A stretch of 64,000 nucleotides of DNA from Halomonas sp. MCCC 1A13316 (GTDB lineage Bacteria > Pseudomonadota > Gammaproteobacteria > Pseudomonadales > Halomonadaceae), in NCBI RefSeq assembly GCF_014931605.1, contig NZ_CP053382.1, positions 1,178,001 through 1,242,000 on the forward strand, in the 5' to 3' direction. The translations under genes were made by a program, and so were the position numbers. Of this stretch, positions 53,963 through 63,691 are shown in pieces; positions within the stretch are counted from its first letter, which is position 1, and the number at the start of each line of letters is the position of its first letter. The notes below the pieces were generated by a model. It was not told where the DNA came from, searched no databases, and saw only the letters and a program-made list of their open reading frames with translations.

Positions 53963-56900
53963 ATGTCGGCGCGCGTCGGTTACACGGTGGCTAGCCAGTG
54001 GAATAGTGGCTTCGTCTTCGAGGTCACGGTGACCAACGAGGGTACGCTGCCCATCGAGGATTATCGGGTGGGGTTCGACCTGCCGGGCTCAGTGACGGAT
54101 GTCTGGGGCGGCCGAATAAGCGCTCACGAAGGCCAGCGCTACGAGATCATGGACGATGACGCGGACAACGACATCGCGCCGGGGCAGGCGGTCAGCTTCA
54201 AGATCAAGAGCGTAGATGGCAGTTCGCAGATGCCGACCCGCTTCAGCATCAACGATCAACCGGTGATCGTCGAATCTCCCGAGGTCGACGAACCCGACAG
54301 CGTCGACGAGGCGTTCGTCGACGGCGTGGCCACGGTCGAGCCCGGCGTCTCCGCGGCAGAACTGGAAACCCTGCTCAACGGAGCACCGAAGGGAGCCAGC
54401 GTGCGCCTGGCCGAGGGCGAGTACGTCTTCGACGATTCGGTGAGCGTCACACGCTCGGATGTCTCGCTGATCGGTGCCGGCAGCGGCAAGACGAACATCA
54501 CCTTCAGCGACACGGCGCTGGAGCGCGATGACGCCCATGGTTTGCTGTTCGAGGGCAGGGGCACGGCCAGCGCCGGCCGGCTGCAGGCGGATGCCGCGGA
54601 GGGCAACGACACGCTGACCCTCGAGAGTGGCCATGGCCTGGCCACCGGCGACATGGTGCGCATCTGGCAGGACAACGATGCCGAGTACTTCGAGGAGATC
54701 GGCAACATCTCCTGGCAGGGAAGCCAGTACGCGCCGCTGCGCACCAGCATGGCGCGAGTCGTCGAGCGCGACGGCAGCACAGTCACCCTCGACCGCGGCG
54801 TACACTTCGATTTCGACGGCGGCGAGGCCAGGATTCAGCGCGTCGATGCCCTTGAGAACGTCGCTCTGGAAGGAGTCTCCATCGACTATCAGCTCGGCAC
54901 GCCCGATGCAGGCGCGTTCAACAATACGCTGCCGTCGCTGCTGGGCTATCACGCCGTCGAGTTCAACGGCACCGTGGATGCGCGGGTCGCCGATGTCGAG
55001 GTGTCCAACGGCCCTTCGGTCGCCTTCGTTGCCAATCGCTCCGTCGACATGCAGGCCGAGAACCTCCATGCCGAGGGTGCCTTCAACAAGGGTAGCGGCG
55101 GCAACGGCTACGCCTACGAGCTGTTCGAAAGCTACGACGGCACCTTCACCGACCTGAGCGACAGCGGCATGCGCCATAGCGCGCTGTTCGCCTCCTGGCG
55201 CTCCTCCGTGGGCAACGACATCCACGTCGAGTACACCGACCGCGACATCAACTTCCATGGCGGCCAGGATCATGACAACACGGTGCGGGTTTCGCAATCC
55301 ATGCGCGACCCGGCGACCGATAACATGTCGCCTACCCTGTGGATCAACCAGGGCGGGGAGAGCTTTGGTGCGCCGACCGATCCCACCGCCAACCAGGTAG
55401 TCTTCGACTACGTGGTCGGGTCACGGCGCAACGACGTGGTGCCGGGCTCCGACGATGGTGTCTATCTGGACGGGGCCAGGGGCCACGACACCCTGCTCGG
55501 TGGCGCTGGCGACGACATCCTGCGCGGCGGCCCGGGCAATGACCGGCTAGAGGGCGGTCCAGGCAACGACACGGCGCTGATGATGGGCGACTACGCGACC
55601 TATGACCTGCAGCCCACGCCGGATGGTGGCCTGTTCCTGGATGGCTGGGGCGATGACGACCTGCTGGTCGACGTAGAGCGTGCGGTGTTCGGCGACGGCA
55701 CCGTGCTCGATACCGTATCGCGCACCGTCACGACCGGCGCGGCGCCGGAGATACCCACTGCCGATGAAATCCTCGCCGACGATATCATTCGCTTTCCCGA
55801 CGACGAGGAATCGCCGGAAGCGCCGGGCGAACCGCCGGCGGACGACATTGCCGCGGCGGTGCGCTTCGAGAGCGTCAGCCGATGGGCGAGCGGCTACGTG
55901 ATGGCCGTCGAGATCACCAACGAAACCGACTCGAACATCGAGGACCCGCGAATCGACTTCGAGCTGCCCGCCGAGATCACCCAGTTCTATGGGGCAAACC
56001 TGCTCGCGCGGGAGGGCGATACCTACTCCCTGGCGCTGTCCGGAGACGATACGCTGACGCCGGGCGAGACCCAGCGCTTCTCCTTCAAGGCCTATGCACC
56101 TGAGAGCCACCTGCCCCAGAGGCTGCGCCTCGATGGGCAGGAACTCGAGGTGGACCTGGATCAGCTTGTTGCCGGCAGGGAGAGCGAATCCGAGCTCGGC
56201 ACCGAAACGAGTATTACCAGCAACCTCACCAGTACCTGGTCGAGCGGCTACACCGCCGAGGTGATCGTCGAGAACAGCTCCAACCTGGCCATCGATAGCC
56301 CCTCGGTCAGTTTCGACCTGCCCGGCGAGATCGACACGCTATGGAACGGCACGGCGACGCGCGACGGCAATCGCTATACTGTCTCCGACGACAACCCGGC
56401 CACGCTGCAACCCGGCGAAAGCTGGCGTTTCTCCTACAAGGCCTACGACACCAGCCAGGCGCTGCCGGCGAATGCCGTGGTGGAGGGCACGCCCCAGGTG
56501 CCGGCGAACGAGACGACCGCCGTGACCAGCAACATCATCAGTGAGTGGTCGGGCGGCTATACGACCGAGGTAATGGTCGAAAACACGTCTACCGATGCCA
56601 TCGCCGATCCCGTCGTAGACTTCGCGCTGCCCGCCGACGTCGACACGCTGTGGAACGGCGTGCTGGAGCGTGACGGCGAGCGCTACCGTGTCTCCAATGA
56701 CGACGCCACCGTGCTTCAGCCCGGCGAGGTGTGGCGCTTCAGCTACCGTGTCTACGACGAGCAGCAGCACCTACCGGATGACTTGGTGGTGGAGGGTCAG
56801 GCCGAGCCCGCCAAGCTCGACCCATCGGAGATAGAGCAGGTGGTGGATAGCGACGGCAACCCCGTCACGGGCGAACCCGGGAGTACCCTGACCGGCACCG

Positions 56901-57319
56901 ACGGCGACGACACCCTGAATGGCCTGCGCGGCGACGACTACCTCACCGGCGGCGCAGGCAACGACCGCCTGGTGGGCGGCAGCGGTGCCGATACGCTGAC
57001 CGGCGGGGCGGGTGCCGACATCTTCGCATACCTTTCCACTTGGGATTCAACCCCACAACGCCAGGACACCTTACTCGATTTCAACCGCCTCGAAGGCGAC
57101 CGGATCGACCTCTCTGCGATCGACGCCAACAGCGAATTGGAGGGCACCCAGGCGTTTACCTGGCGCGGCGAAGAAGGCTTCAGCGGCGACGGCGGTGAGC
57201 TGCGCAATTCGGGGAATACCGTGCAGGCGGACGTCAACGGTGACGGCGTCGTCGATCTGCAGCTTGCCGTGCTGGGGGTCAACGCGCTCGAGCTGGGCGA
57301 CTTCATCCTGCAGAGCTGA
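53963..57319 (+). CDS. Large secreted-type protein: four CBM2-like modules, beta-helix and RTX repeats
   Basis: An 1118-residue acidic protein. ATG 53963 (MSARVGYTVA) has GGGAGG 5 bases upstream and no N-terminal signal peptide. Domains: CBM2-like module residues 1-103; a pectate-lyase-like right-handed beta-helix about 115-490; RTX Ca-binding repeats 504-540 (GGAGDDILRGGPGND); three more CBM2-like modules 632-730, 748-842 and 852-945; a second RTX block 977-1022; and a serralysin-type C-terminus to 1118. RTX with no signal peptide means type I secretion. It should bind polysaccharide and may cleave or epimerise it; no secretion genes are adjacent. Confidence 0.82.
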   Translation: MSARVGYTVASQWNSGFVFEVTVTNEGTLPIEDYRVGFDLPGSVTDVWGGRISAHEGQRYEIMDDDADNDIAPGQAVSFKIKSVDGSSQMPTRFSINDQPVIVESPEVDEPDSVDEAFVDGVATVEPGVSAAELETLLNGAPKGASVRLAEGEYVFDDSVSVTRSDVSLIGAGSGKTNITFSDTALERDDAHGLLFEGRGTASAGRLQADAAEGNDTLTLESGHGLATGDMVRIWQDNDAEYFEEIGNISWQGSQYAPLRTSMARVVERDGSTVTLDRGVHFDFDGGEARIQRVDALENVALEGVSIDYQLGTPDAGAFNNTLPSLLGYHAVEFNGTVDARVADVEVSNGPSVAFVANRSVDMQAENLHAEGAFNKGSGGNGYAYELFESYDGTFTDLSDSGMRHSALFASWRSSVGNDIHVEYTDRDINFHGGQDHDNTVRVSQSMRDPATDNMSPTLWINQGGESFGAPTDPTANQVVFDYVVGSRRNDVVPGSDDGVYLDGARGHDTLLGGAGDDILRGGPGNDRLEGGPGNDTALMMGDYATYDLQPTPDGGLFLDGWGDDDLLVDVERAVFGDGTVLDTVSRTVTTGAAPEIPTADEILADDIIRFPDDEESPEAPGEPPADDIAAAVRFESVSRWASGYVMAVEITNETDSNIEDPRIDFELPAEITQFYGANLLAREGDTYSLALSGDDTLTPGETQRFSFKAYAPESHLPQRLRLDGQELEVDLDQLVAGRESESELGTETSITSNLTSTWSSGYTAEVIVENSSNLAIDSPSVSFDLPGEIDTLWNGTATRDGNRYTVSDDNPATLQPGESWRFSYKAYDTSQALPANAVVEGTPQVPANETTAVTSNIISEWSGGYTTEVMVENTSTDAIADPVVDFALPADVDTLWNGVLERDGERYRVSNDDATVLQPGEVWRFSYRVYDEQQHLPDDLVVEGQAEPAKLDPSEIEQVVDSDGNPVTGEPGSTLTGTDGDDTLNGLRGDDYLTGGAGNDRLVGGSGADTLTGGAGADIFAYLSTWDSTPQRQDTLLDFNRLEGDRIDLSAIDANSELEGTQAFTWRGEEGFSGDGGELRNSGNTVQADVNGDGVVDLQLAVLGVNALELGDFILQS

Positions 57320-57336
57320 GGGCATGCATTGCCCTC
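57318..57336. terminator. Hairpin after the CBM/RTX gene
   Basis: GAGGGCA / TGCCCTC, a perfect 7-bp stem with a 5-base loop, overlaps the stop of the CBM/RTX gene and lies in the 53-base gap to the convergent phaC. No T-run. Likely terminator. Confidence 0.5.
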
Positions 57337-57372
57337 GAGAGCGATGGTTGAATCGCCCAAATCATCCTCCGC

Positions 57373-59187
57373 TCACGGCGCGAGCACGTAGGTGCCCGGC
57401 GCATCGGCGAGGGGCGGGTGCTGGTTGCCGCCCATGGCGGGCGGCGCCACCCGTTCCGTGGAGTGGCCCGCCAGCCACTGATGCCAGGCCGGCCACCAGG
57501 AGCCGTCCTGCTCAGGGGTGATCTGTTGCCAGGTCTCCGGGTCCAGGTACGCCTTGCCATGATATTGCGTAGCCATCCGATAACGGCGCCCGGGGTGTCC
57601 CGGCTCGCTGACGATCCCCGCGTTGTGGCCTCCACTGGTCAATAAAAATGTCACCTCTTCGGTGTCCGCCAGCAGATGGATCTTGTAGACGGATTTCCAA
57701 GGGGCCACGTGATCGGTGGTGGTGCTGACGACGAACAGCGGCGTCTTGATGTCCTGGATCACGACCGGCCGCTCGTCCACCCGATAATGGCCATTGGCCA
57801 GCTCGTTGTTCAGGAACAACTGGCGCAGATACTCCGAGTGCATGCGGTAGGGCATGCGGGTGAGGTCCGCATTCCAGGCCATCAGCTCGTTCATGGGCTG
57901 ACGGCCGCCCAGCAGGTAGTCGTGCACGATGCGCGACCAGATCAGGTCGTTGGAGCGCAGGATCTGGAAGGCGCCGGCCATCTGATAGCCGTCCAGGTAG
58001 CCCTGATCCCACATCATGTTCTCCAGGTAGGACACCTGGCTTTCGCCGATGAACAGCATCAGTTCGCCGGCCTCGGTGAAGTCCACCTGGGTGGCCAGGG
58101 TAGTAAGAGTAGCCAGCCTGTCGTCACCGTCCCGTGCCATGGCGGCCGCGGCGATGGAGAGCAGCGTGCCTCCCAGGCAGTAACCCACGCCGTGCACCTT
58201 GCTGCTGCCCGTGATGGCGGAGACAGCGTCCAGCGCCGCCATCGGCCCCAGCCGGCGGTAGCCCTCCATGCCCAGGTTGTGCTCCTCCGAGCCCGGGTTG
58301 CGCCACGAGATCATGAACACGGTATAGCCCTCATCAACCAGATACTTGACCAGGGATTGGGTGGGCGTGAGGTCGAGAATGTAGTACTTCATGATCCAGG
58401 CGGGCACGATCAGCACCGGCTCGGCGAAGACCTGTTTCGTCGTCGGTGCGTACTGGATCAGCTCGATGAGTCGGTTTCGGTAGACCACCTTGCCGGGCGT
58501 GATCGCCAGGTTCCGGCCGACGCGGAACGCCTCGGCACCGACCGGCGGCTTGCCGGACACGGCCCGCTCCCAGTCCTCGAGGAAGTGCTGCCAGCCGACC
58601 ACCAGGTTCTGCCCGCCAGTCGCGAGGGTGGTGCCGACCACCTCGGGGTTCAGCCATGGGGAGTTGGACGGCGAGTAACGGTCCAGCATCTGGCGGGTGA
58701 TGAAGTTCACCACCCGTTCGCTATCCGGCGACAGGCCGTCCACGTCGCTGGTGGCGTTGTGCCACCACTGCTGCGTCAACAGGAAGGACTGGTAGATCAG
58801 GTTGTAGGGCCAGCGCTGCCACGCCTCGCCACTGAAGCGGCGGTCCTGCTCCAAGGGCTCGATGCAGGCCCCGGCACCCGGCTTGAGCGCCTGGCGGCTG
58901 AGGTACTGGCCGAATCGCATCAGCTTGCGCGTGTACTTCTCGCCCAGCTCCAGCTGCTTGCCGGGAGACAGCATCAGGTGGACCAGCCACTCGAAATAGA
59001 CGCTGGCCAGGCCGGCCGGCGTGATGCCAGCGGTCAGCCTGGCCAGATTGGCCTTAAAGGCTCGATCCAGCGCATGGGTGGAGTAGAACCCTGGGTTGGG
59101 GCGTTCCGCGGCAGTGGGAGGTCGTTCACAAGGAACGTTCCGGGGAGCGATAACGGGGTCGGGCGGGTTGGGTGAAGCGGGCGACAT
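57373..59187 (-). CDS. phaC: Poly(3-hydroxyalkanoate) synthase, class I type
   Basis: A 604-residue enzyme that polymerises hydroxyacyl-CoA to PHA. ATG 59187 (MSPASPNPPD) has GGAGG 8 bases upstream. The lipase-like box GYCLGG holds the catalytic Cys near residue 330; catalytic Asp and His are in TTTDHVAPW near 490 and SGGHNAGIV near 520. The N-terminal domain contains PWLNPEVVGTTLATGGQNLV. No phaA, phaB or phasin gene is present. The start region shares an FNR/ANR-like box with the divergent ftsH, so PHA synthesis may respond to low oxygen. Confidence 0.92.
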   Translation of the reverse strand: MSPASPNPPDPVIAPRNVPCERPPTAAERPNPGFYSTHALDRAFKANLARLTAGITPAGLASVYFEWLVHLMLSPGKQLELGEKYTRKLMRFGQYLSRQALKPGAGACIEPLEQDRRFSGEAWQRWPYNLIYQSFLLTQQWWHNATSDVDGLSPDSERVVNFITRQMLDRYSPSNSPWLNPEVVGTTLATGGQNLVVGWQHFLEDWERAVSGKPPVGAEAFRVGRNLAITPGKVVYRNRLIELIQYAPTTKQVFAEPVLIVPAWIMKYYILDLTPTQSLVKYLVDEGYTVFMISWRNPGSEEHNLGMEGYRRLGPMAALDAVSAITGSSKVHGVGYCLGGTLLSIAAAAMARDGDDRLATLTTLATQVDFTEAGELMLFIGESQVSYLENMMWDQGYLDGYQMAGAFQILRSNDLIWSRIVHDYLLGGRQPMNELMAWNADLTRMPYRMHSEYLRQLFLNNELANGHYRVDERPVVIQDIKTPLFVVSTTTDHVAPWKSVYKIHLLADTEEVTFLLTSGGHNAGIVSEPGHPGRRYRMATQYHGKAYLDPETWQQITPEQDGSWWPAWHQWLAGHSTERVAPPAMGGNQHPPLADAPGTYVLAP

Positions 59188-59289
59188 GGCATGGCCTCCA
59201 TGATCGAGGCGGGGTGGCCGCGGGCGAACGCCGTCGCGGTGGTCCGGTAAGCTCAAGCACCAGTATTGCAGGCTTCGTCGCTTTGGCCA

Positions 59290-59319
59290 TTGACATTCAT
59301 CAAACTTGCCTGGGATCAA
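59290..59319. promoter_or_regulatory. Tandem FNR/ANR-like boxes between phaC and ftsH
   Basis: TTGACattcATCAA (59290-59303) matches TTGAT-N4-ATCAA at 9 of 10 half-site bases. A second, weaker site TTGCCtgggATCAA (59306-59319) follows 16 bases on. They are about 100 bases from each divergent start, so one regulator could act on both. Crp/Fnr-family control is inferred. Confidence 0.6.
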
Positions 59320-59403
59320 GATCCTCGGTCTACCCCCGTCCTATTCTGGCTTCGTGGGCTATGATCAGGTAAATCTCATTGAGCGCTTGGGCGGTGAATT
59401 GAG

Positions 59404-61230
59404 ATGGACAAGAAGCAGCGGATCAATCTCGCGTATGCAGTCGCCGCGGTCCTGCTTTGGCTGGCTTTTCTAAACTGGTTCGAGAACTGGCGTCATGTGG
59501 AACCAATACCGTATTCGGAATTCGTACAGCTGCTGGATGAAGGCAAGATCACTGACGTCGTGGTGGGACCTGAGCGCATCGTTGGCCAGTTCACTCAACC
59601 GCAGCCCGATGGTCGTACTTCTTTCATCACCTATCGGGTAGACCCGCCGCTCGCGGACATGCTGACCCAGCACGGCATCCAATACGACGGCGAAGTCGAA
59701 AGCACCTTTTTCAGAAACCTGATGTCCTGGGTGCTGCCCATCGGCATCTTCTACCTGTTCTGGATGTTCTTTTTCCGCCGCTTCGCCGAGAAGCAGGGCC
59801 TGGGCGGGCTGATGTCCGTTGGCAAGTCCAAAGCCAAGGTTTATGTGGTAACCGATACCAAGGTCACTTTCGATGATGTCGCCGGTGTCGATGAGGCCAA
59901 GGAAGAACTCAAAGAGATCGTCGCCTTCCTGCGCGATCCCAAGACTTATGGCCGCCTGGGTGCCCATATCCCCAAGGGCATTCTTCTGGTCGGCCCGCCC
60001 GGCACCGGCAAGACCCTGCTAGCACGGGCGGTTGCCGGCGAAGCCGGGGTGCCGTTCTTCTCCATCTCAGGATCGGAGTTCGTGGAGATGTTCGTCGGTG
60101 TCGGAGCCGCCCGGGTGCGGGATCTGTTCGCTCAGGCGGCTAGTACCAAGCCTTGCATCATCTTTATCGATGAGCTGGATGCGCTTGGCAAGGCACGCGG
60201 TCCCGGGCTTACGGGCGGGTACGATGAGAAGGAGCAGACCCTGAACCAGCTACTCTCCGAACTCGATGGGTTCGATCCTTCCGAGGGTATCGTGCTCTTG
60301 GCGGCGACCAACCGGCCAGAGATCCTGGATCCTGCCCTCCTGCGGGCCGGACGCTTCGATCGTCAAGTGTTGGTCGATCGACCAGAGCGTAGCGGGCGTC
60401 TCGCCATTCTCAAGGTGCACATAAAGAAGATCTGGCAGCTGAGCGACGACGTAGATCTCGACCACCTGGCGGCGCTTACTCCCGGCTTTACCGGGGCCGA
60501 TCTCGCGAACCTGGTGAACGAGGCGGCACTGCTGGCAACCCGGCGGGAGGCCGACACCGTGACCATGGCAGACTTCACCAATGCCATCGAGCGCATCGTC
60601 GCGGGGCTCGAGAAGAAGAGCCGCCTGTTGAACCCGCATGAACGCGCGGTGGTGGCGCATCATGAAATGGGGCATGCCTTGGTAGCGGCGACGCTACCCG
60701 GCATGGACCCTGTCCACAAGGTATCGATCATTCCGCGTGGCGTAGGGGCACTCGGCTATACGATCCAGCGACCGACCGAGGATCGCTTCCTGCAGACCAC
60801 CACCGAACTCAGAAATCGGATGGTCGTGCTTATGGGCGGAAGGGCCGCCGAGCAGCTGATTTTCGGTGAAATTTCCACTGGCGCGGCCGATGACCTGGCC
60901 AAGGTCACCGACATTGCACGGCGCATGGTAACTCGCTTCGGCATGGCGGATTCCGTTGGCCAGGTAGTCTTCGAAGAGGATCGCCAAGCCTTTCTGGGGA
61001 GCGATTTCTACGGCACGTCACATCCCAAGGACTATTCCGAAGCGACTGGGCGAGAGATCGATCTCGCGGTGCGCGACCTGGTGGCGGATTCCTATACCCA
61101 AGCATCGCAGATACTGGAACGGCGGCACGATGAGCTGACCTCCGGCGCTACTCTGCTGCTGGATCGCGAAACGCTGACCGCCAATGACTTTCCCGCCATG
61201 AAACCGTCCGGGACGGGACTGTCTTCCTGA
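59404..61230 (+). CDS. ftsH: FtsH-type membrane AAA+ protease (second-copy type)
   Basis: A 608-residue protease with two N-terminal helices (10-25 and about 107-125) and a cytoplasmic AAA+ domain: Walker [11 protein letters not shown] near 198, Walker [12 protein letters not shown] near 255, SRH in [20 protein letters not shown]. The zinc protease motif HEMGH is near 420 and the third ligand Asp is in [12 protein letters not shown]. It degrades membrane and short-lived proteins. The usual rlmE neighbour is absent and the gene heads a transporter operon, so it is probably an additional FtsH. Base composition is a little more AT than neighbours. Confidence 0.92.
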   Translation: MDKKQRINLAYAVAAVLLWLAFLNWFENWRHVEPIPYSEFVQLLDEGKITDVVVGPERIVGQFTQPQPDGRTSFITYRVDPPLADMLTQHGIQYDGEVESTFFRNLMSWVLPIGIFYLFWMFFFRRFAEKQGLGGLMSVGKSKAKVYVVTDTKVTFDDVAGVDEAKEELKEIVAFLRDPKTYGRLGAHIPKGILLVGPPGTGKTLLARAVAGEAGVPFFSISGSEFVEMFVGVGAARVRDLFAQAASTKPCIIFIDELDALGKARGPGLTGGYDEKEQTLNQLLSELDGFDPSEGIVLLAATNRPEILDPALLRAGRFDRQVLVDRPERSGRLAILKVHIKKIWQLSDDVDLDHLAALTPGFTGADLANLVNEAALLATRREADTVTMADFTNAIERIVAGLEKKSRLLNPHERAVVAHHEMGHALVAATLPGMDPVHKVSIIPRGVGALGYTIQRPTEDRFLQTTTELRNRMVVLMGGRAAEQLIFGEISTGAADDLAKVTDIARRMVTRFGMADSVGQVVFEEDRQAFLGSDFYGTSHPKDYSEATGREIDLAVRDLVADSYTQASQILERRHDELTSGATLLLDRETLTANDFPAMKPSGTGLSS

Positions 61231-61267
61231 CTTTACGCGATGGATGGCGGCAGAACGTGAGATGCCC

Positions 61268-62470
61268 ATGAGCCGATGGATCGTTCTCCTCGTTGCGCTT
61301 GTCGCCTTGGCGGCTGCGGGGCTTTTCTCCTGGCGGATGCCTGTGTCCGCCACGGCGTATGAAGTGAAAGAAGGCGCATTGACCCAGCAGGTGGTGGCCA
61401 GCGGTCGGGTGGTGGCCTCGTCGCGGGCGCAGATCGGCAGCGAGATCGTGGGCCGGGTGACCGAGCGCCTGGTACGCGAAGGGCAGCAGGTCGAACCCGG
61501 CGACATTCTGGTGGTGCTCGATTCAACGGAACTTGCCGAGCGCGTACAGGAAACCCGCGCGGCACTCCGCCAGTTGGAGAGCGCGCGCCGGCCCCAGGCC
61601 GAGGCCGGTCTTGCCGACGCCAGGGCGCATTTCGAGCAGGCCCGGCGCGAACATGAGCGTGCGCGCCGCCTGTTGGAGAGCAACATGGTCTCGCGCCAGG
61701 CGGTCGAGCAGGCCGAAGAGCGCGAAGCCGCGGCCCGGGCCGCCCTGGAGCGTTCGCGCCTCGACGTGGAAGCGCTGGCCCCCGGCGGTGCGGAGGAGGC
61801 GCTGCTGCGGGCACGACTGGCCGCCGCCGAGGCTGCCCTGGAGCGTGCCGTTATCCACTCTCCGGTTACCGGCACGGTGTTGACCCGTAACGTGGAGCCG
61901 GGGGATGTGGTTCAGCCCGGCAGGGTACTGCTGGAGATCGCTCGCACCGGGCAGCGTGAACTGCGGGTGCCGTTCGACGAGCGACACCTCGGCCAACTCG
62001 CCGTGGGGCAGCGTGCCCGTTGCGTCACCGACGCCTATCCCGACCAACCGTTCGATGCCACGATCAGTCTGATCGCACCGATCATCGACGCCGCCCGCGG
62101 CACCGTGGACGTAAGGCTGGTCATGGAGCAGGAACCCTGGTTTCTGCGCGAGGACATGACCGTCTCGGTGAATGTGGAAACTGCGCGCCTTGAGCGGGCG
62201 CTGACAGTGCCCAACGATGCGATATTCGGGGTCGAGGGCGCCTCTGCCCGGGTCCACGGGGTCGAGGCGGGCCGTGTTTCACCTCGCAGCGTGACCCTGG
62301 GGCTGAGGGGGCTGCTTCACTCCGAGATCACCGCAGGTCTGACGGCGGGTGAGATCGTGCTGACCGATCCTGGCCTCAGCCCGGGACAGCGCATCCGGCC
62401 TCACTTAACCGACCACCCGGAGCAGGGGGAGCCCGCCTCGTCCCGGGAGCCTTTTTCCTTCATACGGTGA
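61268..62470 (+). CDS. HlyD/MacA-type periplasmic adaptor protein
   Basis: A 400-residue adaptor. ATG 61268 (MSRWIVLLVA) or the ATG two codons earlier are both possible. It has one N-terminal membrane anchor, a barrel-sandwich domain (VASGRVVASSRAQIGSEIVG near residue 39), a long helical hairpin rich in Arg/Glu/Ala (about 95-185, EQAEEREAAARAALERSRLD), and the second half of the lipoyl fold (VIHSPVTGTVLTRNVEPGD). It links an inner-membrane exporter to the outer membrane. It follows ftsH by 37 bases and overlaps the permease gene. Confidence 0.9.
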   Translation: MSRWIVLLVALVALAAAGLFSWRMPVSATAYEVKEGALTQQVVASGRVVASSRAQIGSEIVGRVTERLVREGQQVEPGDILVVLDSTELAERVQETRAALRQLESARRPQAEAGLADARAHFEQARREHERARRLLESNMVSRQAVEQAEEREAAARAALERSRLDVEALAPGGAEEALLRARLAAAEAALERAVIHSPVTGTVLTRNVEPGDVVQPGRVLLEIARTGQRELRVPFDERHLGQLAVGQRARCVTDAYPDQPFDATISLIAPIIDAARGTVDVRLVMEQEPWFLREDMTVSVNVETARLERALTVPNDAIFGVEGASARVHGVEAGRVSPRSVTLGLRGLLHSEITAGLTAGEIVLTDPGLSPGQRIRPHLTDHPEQGEPASSREPFSFIR

Positions 62471-63681
62471 CGCTCATGTGGATCGAAGGGTTCATTGCCT
62501 GGAGCCTGCTGCGTGATGGCCGCGCCCAGACTGCCCTGATGCTGGTCGGCATCATGGTGGGGGCGGCCGTGGTGGTCTTCATCAGTGTCCTTATCACTGG
62601 GCTCCAGGCCAACATCATCGAGCGTACCCTGGGCACGCAGGCCCACATTCGCCTGCTGCCGCTCGAGGAGTTCAATCGCGTACTGCCGCTGCAGGAGCCA
62701 GCGCCGATCGCCCTGGTGCTGGAGGACCGCAGACCGCAGCGTCTGCGTTCCATCGACAACTGGCAGGCACTGGTGCCCGTGCTCGACCGCTGGCCGGGCG
62801 TGACCGCGGTATCGCCGACGATCAGCGGTCCGGCCCTGGCGGTGCGTGGCAGCGCCAATCGCTCGGTCTCGATCATCGGGGCCGACGTGGAGCGGCTGCG
62901 GGCCATTCTGCCCATTGCCGACCACATGGTCGAAGGCGTGTTCCGGCTGCGCCCCGGGGAGATCCTGATTGGCCGGGAGCTGGCCGATGACCTGGGCCTT
63001 CAGAGCGGTGACCGGATGCGCCTCGACACCGCCGGGGAGCGCACCGTGGTCATGACCGTCGCAGGGGTCTTCGAGCTGGGGGTGCGCGAAATCGACAATC
63101 GACTCATGTATCTCGACCTGGACGAGGCTCGCAGCCTCCTCGACCTGCCCGGGGGCGTGACGGCGCTCGAACTCACCGTAGCGGAGGTGTTCGCTGCCGA
63201 CCGGCTGGCGCTTCGCCTCGGAGCACTGACTGGGCAGCGTGCCGAGAGCTGGATGGAGACGAATGCGCAGCTACTCAATGCACTGCGCTCCCAGAGCCTC
63301 TCCACGACCATGATTCGCAGCTTCGTCAGCCTTTCGGTGGCATTCGGCATCGCCAGCGTGCTGGCGGTCAGTGTGGTGCAGCGAACCCGTGAGATCGGCA
63401 TTCTGCGGGCAATGGGCCTCGGCCGGGGGCGAATCCTGCGCGTGTTTCTGATCCAGGGCGCACTGCTGGGGCTGGTCGGCGGGGGACTGGGGGCGATGTT
63501 CGGCTCGCTGCTGGTGCTGGCCTTCGACGTGTTCGGTCCCCGCCTGTTCGTGATCGGCTTCAACCCATGGCTCATTCCGGCGGCCATGGCGCTGGCCGGT
63601 ATGGCGGGTCTCGCTGCTGCCGCCTGGCCCGCCAGCCGCGCGGCCCGGCTCGACCCCGCGGTGGCCATTCGCCATGTCTGA
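62467..63681 (+). CDS. FtsX/MacB-type ABC permease
   Basis: A 404-residue permease. GTG 62467 overlaps the adaptor stop (GTGA). It has one N-terminal helix, a periplasmic MacB-PCD domain (about 45-265, e.g. VTAVSPTISGPALAVRG), then three C-terminal helices with the FtsX motif RTREIGILRAMGLGRGRILRVF near 315. With the adaptor and the following ATPase it forms a MacAB/LolCDE-like exporter. The substrate is unknown; lipoproteins, peptides or PHA-related compounds are only guesses. Confidence 0.9.
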   Translation: MTLMWIEGFIAWSLLRDGRAQTALMLVGIMVGAAVVVFISVLITGLQANIIERTLGTQAHIRLLPLEEFNRVLPLQEPAPIALVLEDRRPQRLRSIDNWQALVPVLDRWPGVTAVSPTISGPALAVRGSANRSVSIIGADVERLRAILPIADHMVEGVFRLRPGEILIGRELADDLGLQSGDRMRLDTAGERTVVMTVAGVFELGVREIDNRLMYLDLDEARSLLDLPGGVTALELTVAEVFAADRLALRLGALTGQRAESWMETNAQLLNALRSQSLSTTMIRSFVSLSVAFGIASVLAVSVVQRTREIGILRAMGLGRGRILRVFLIQGALLGLVGGGLGAMFGSLLVLAFDVFGPRLFVIGFNPWLIPAAMALAGMAGLAAAAWPASRAARLDPAVAIRHV

Positions 63682-63691
63682 GAGCCATTAG

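Noticed and set aside
54089..55297. 402-residue minus-strand reading inside the CBM/RTX gene
   Set aside because: Antisense shadow of a high-GC gene; no ribosome site, no recognisable domain, and the plus-strand protein has clear domains throughout.
57676..59175. 499-residue plus-strand reading opposite phaC
   Set aside because: Shadow of phaC, which carries an intact catalytic triad on the minus strand.
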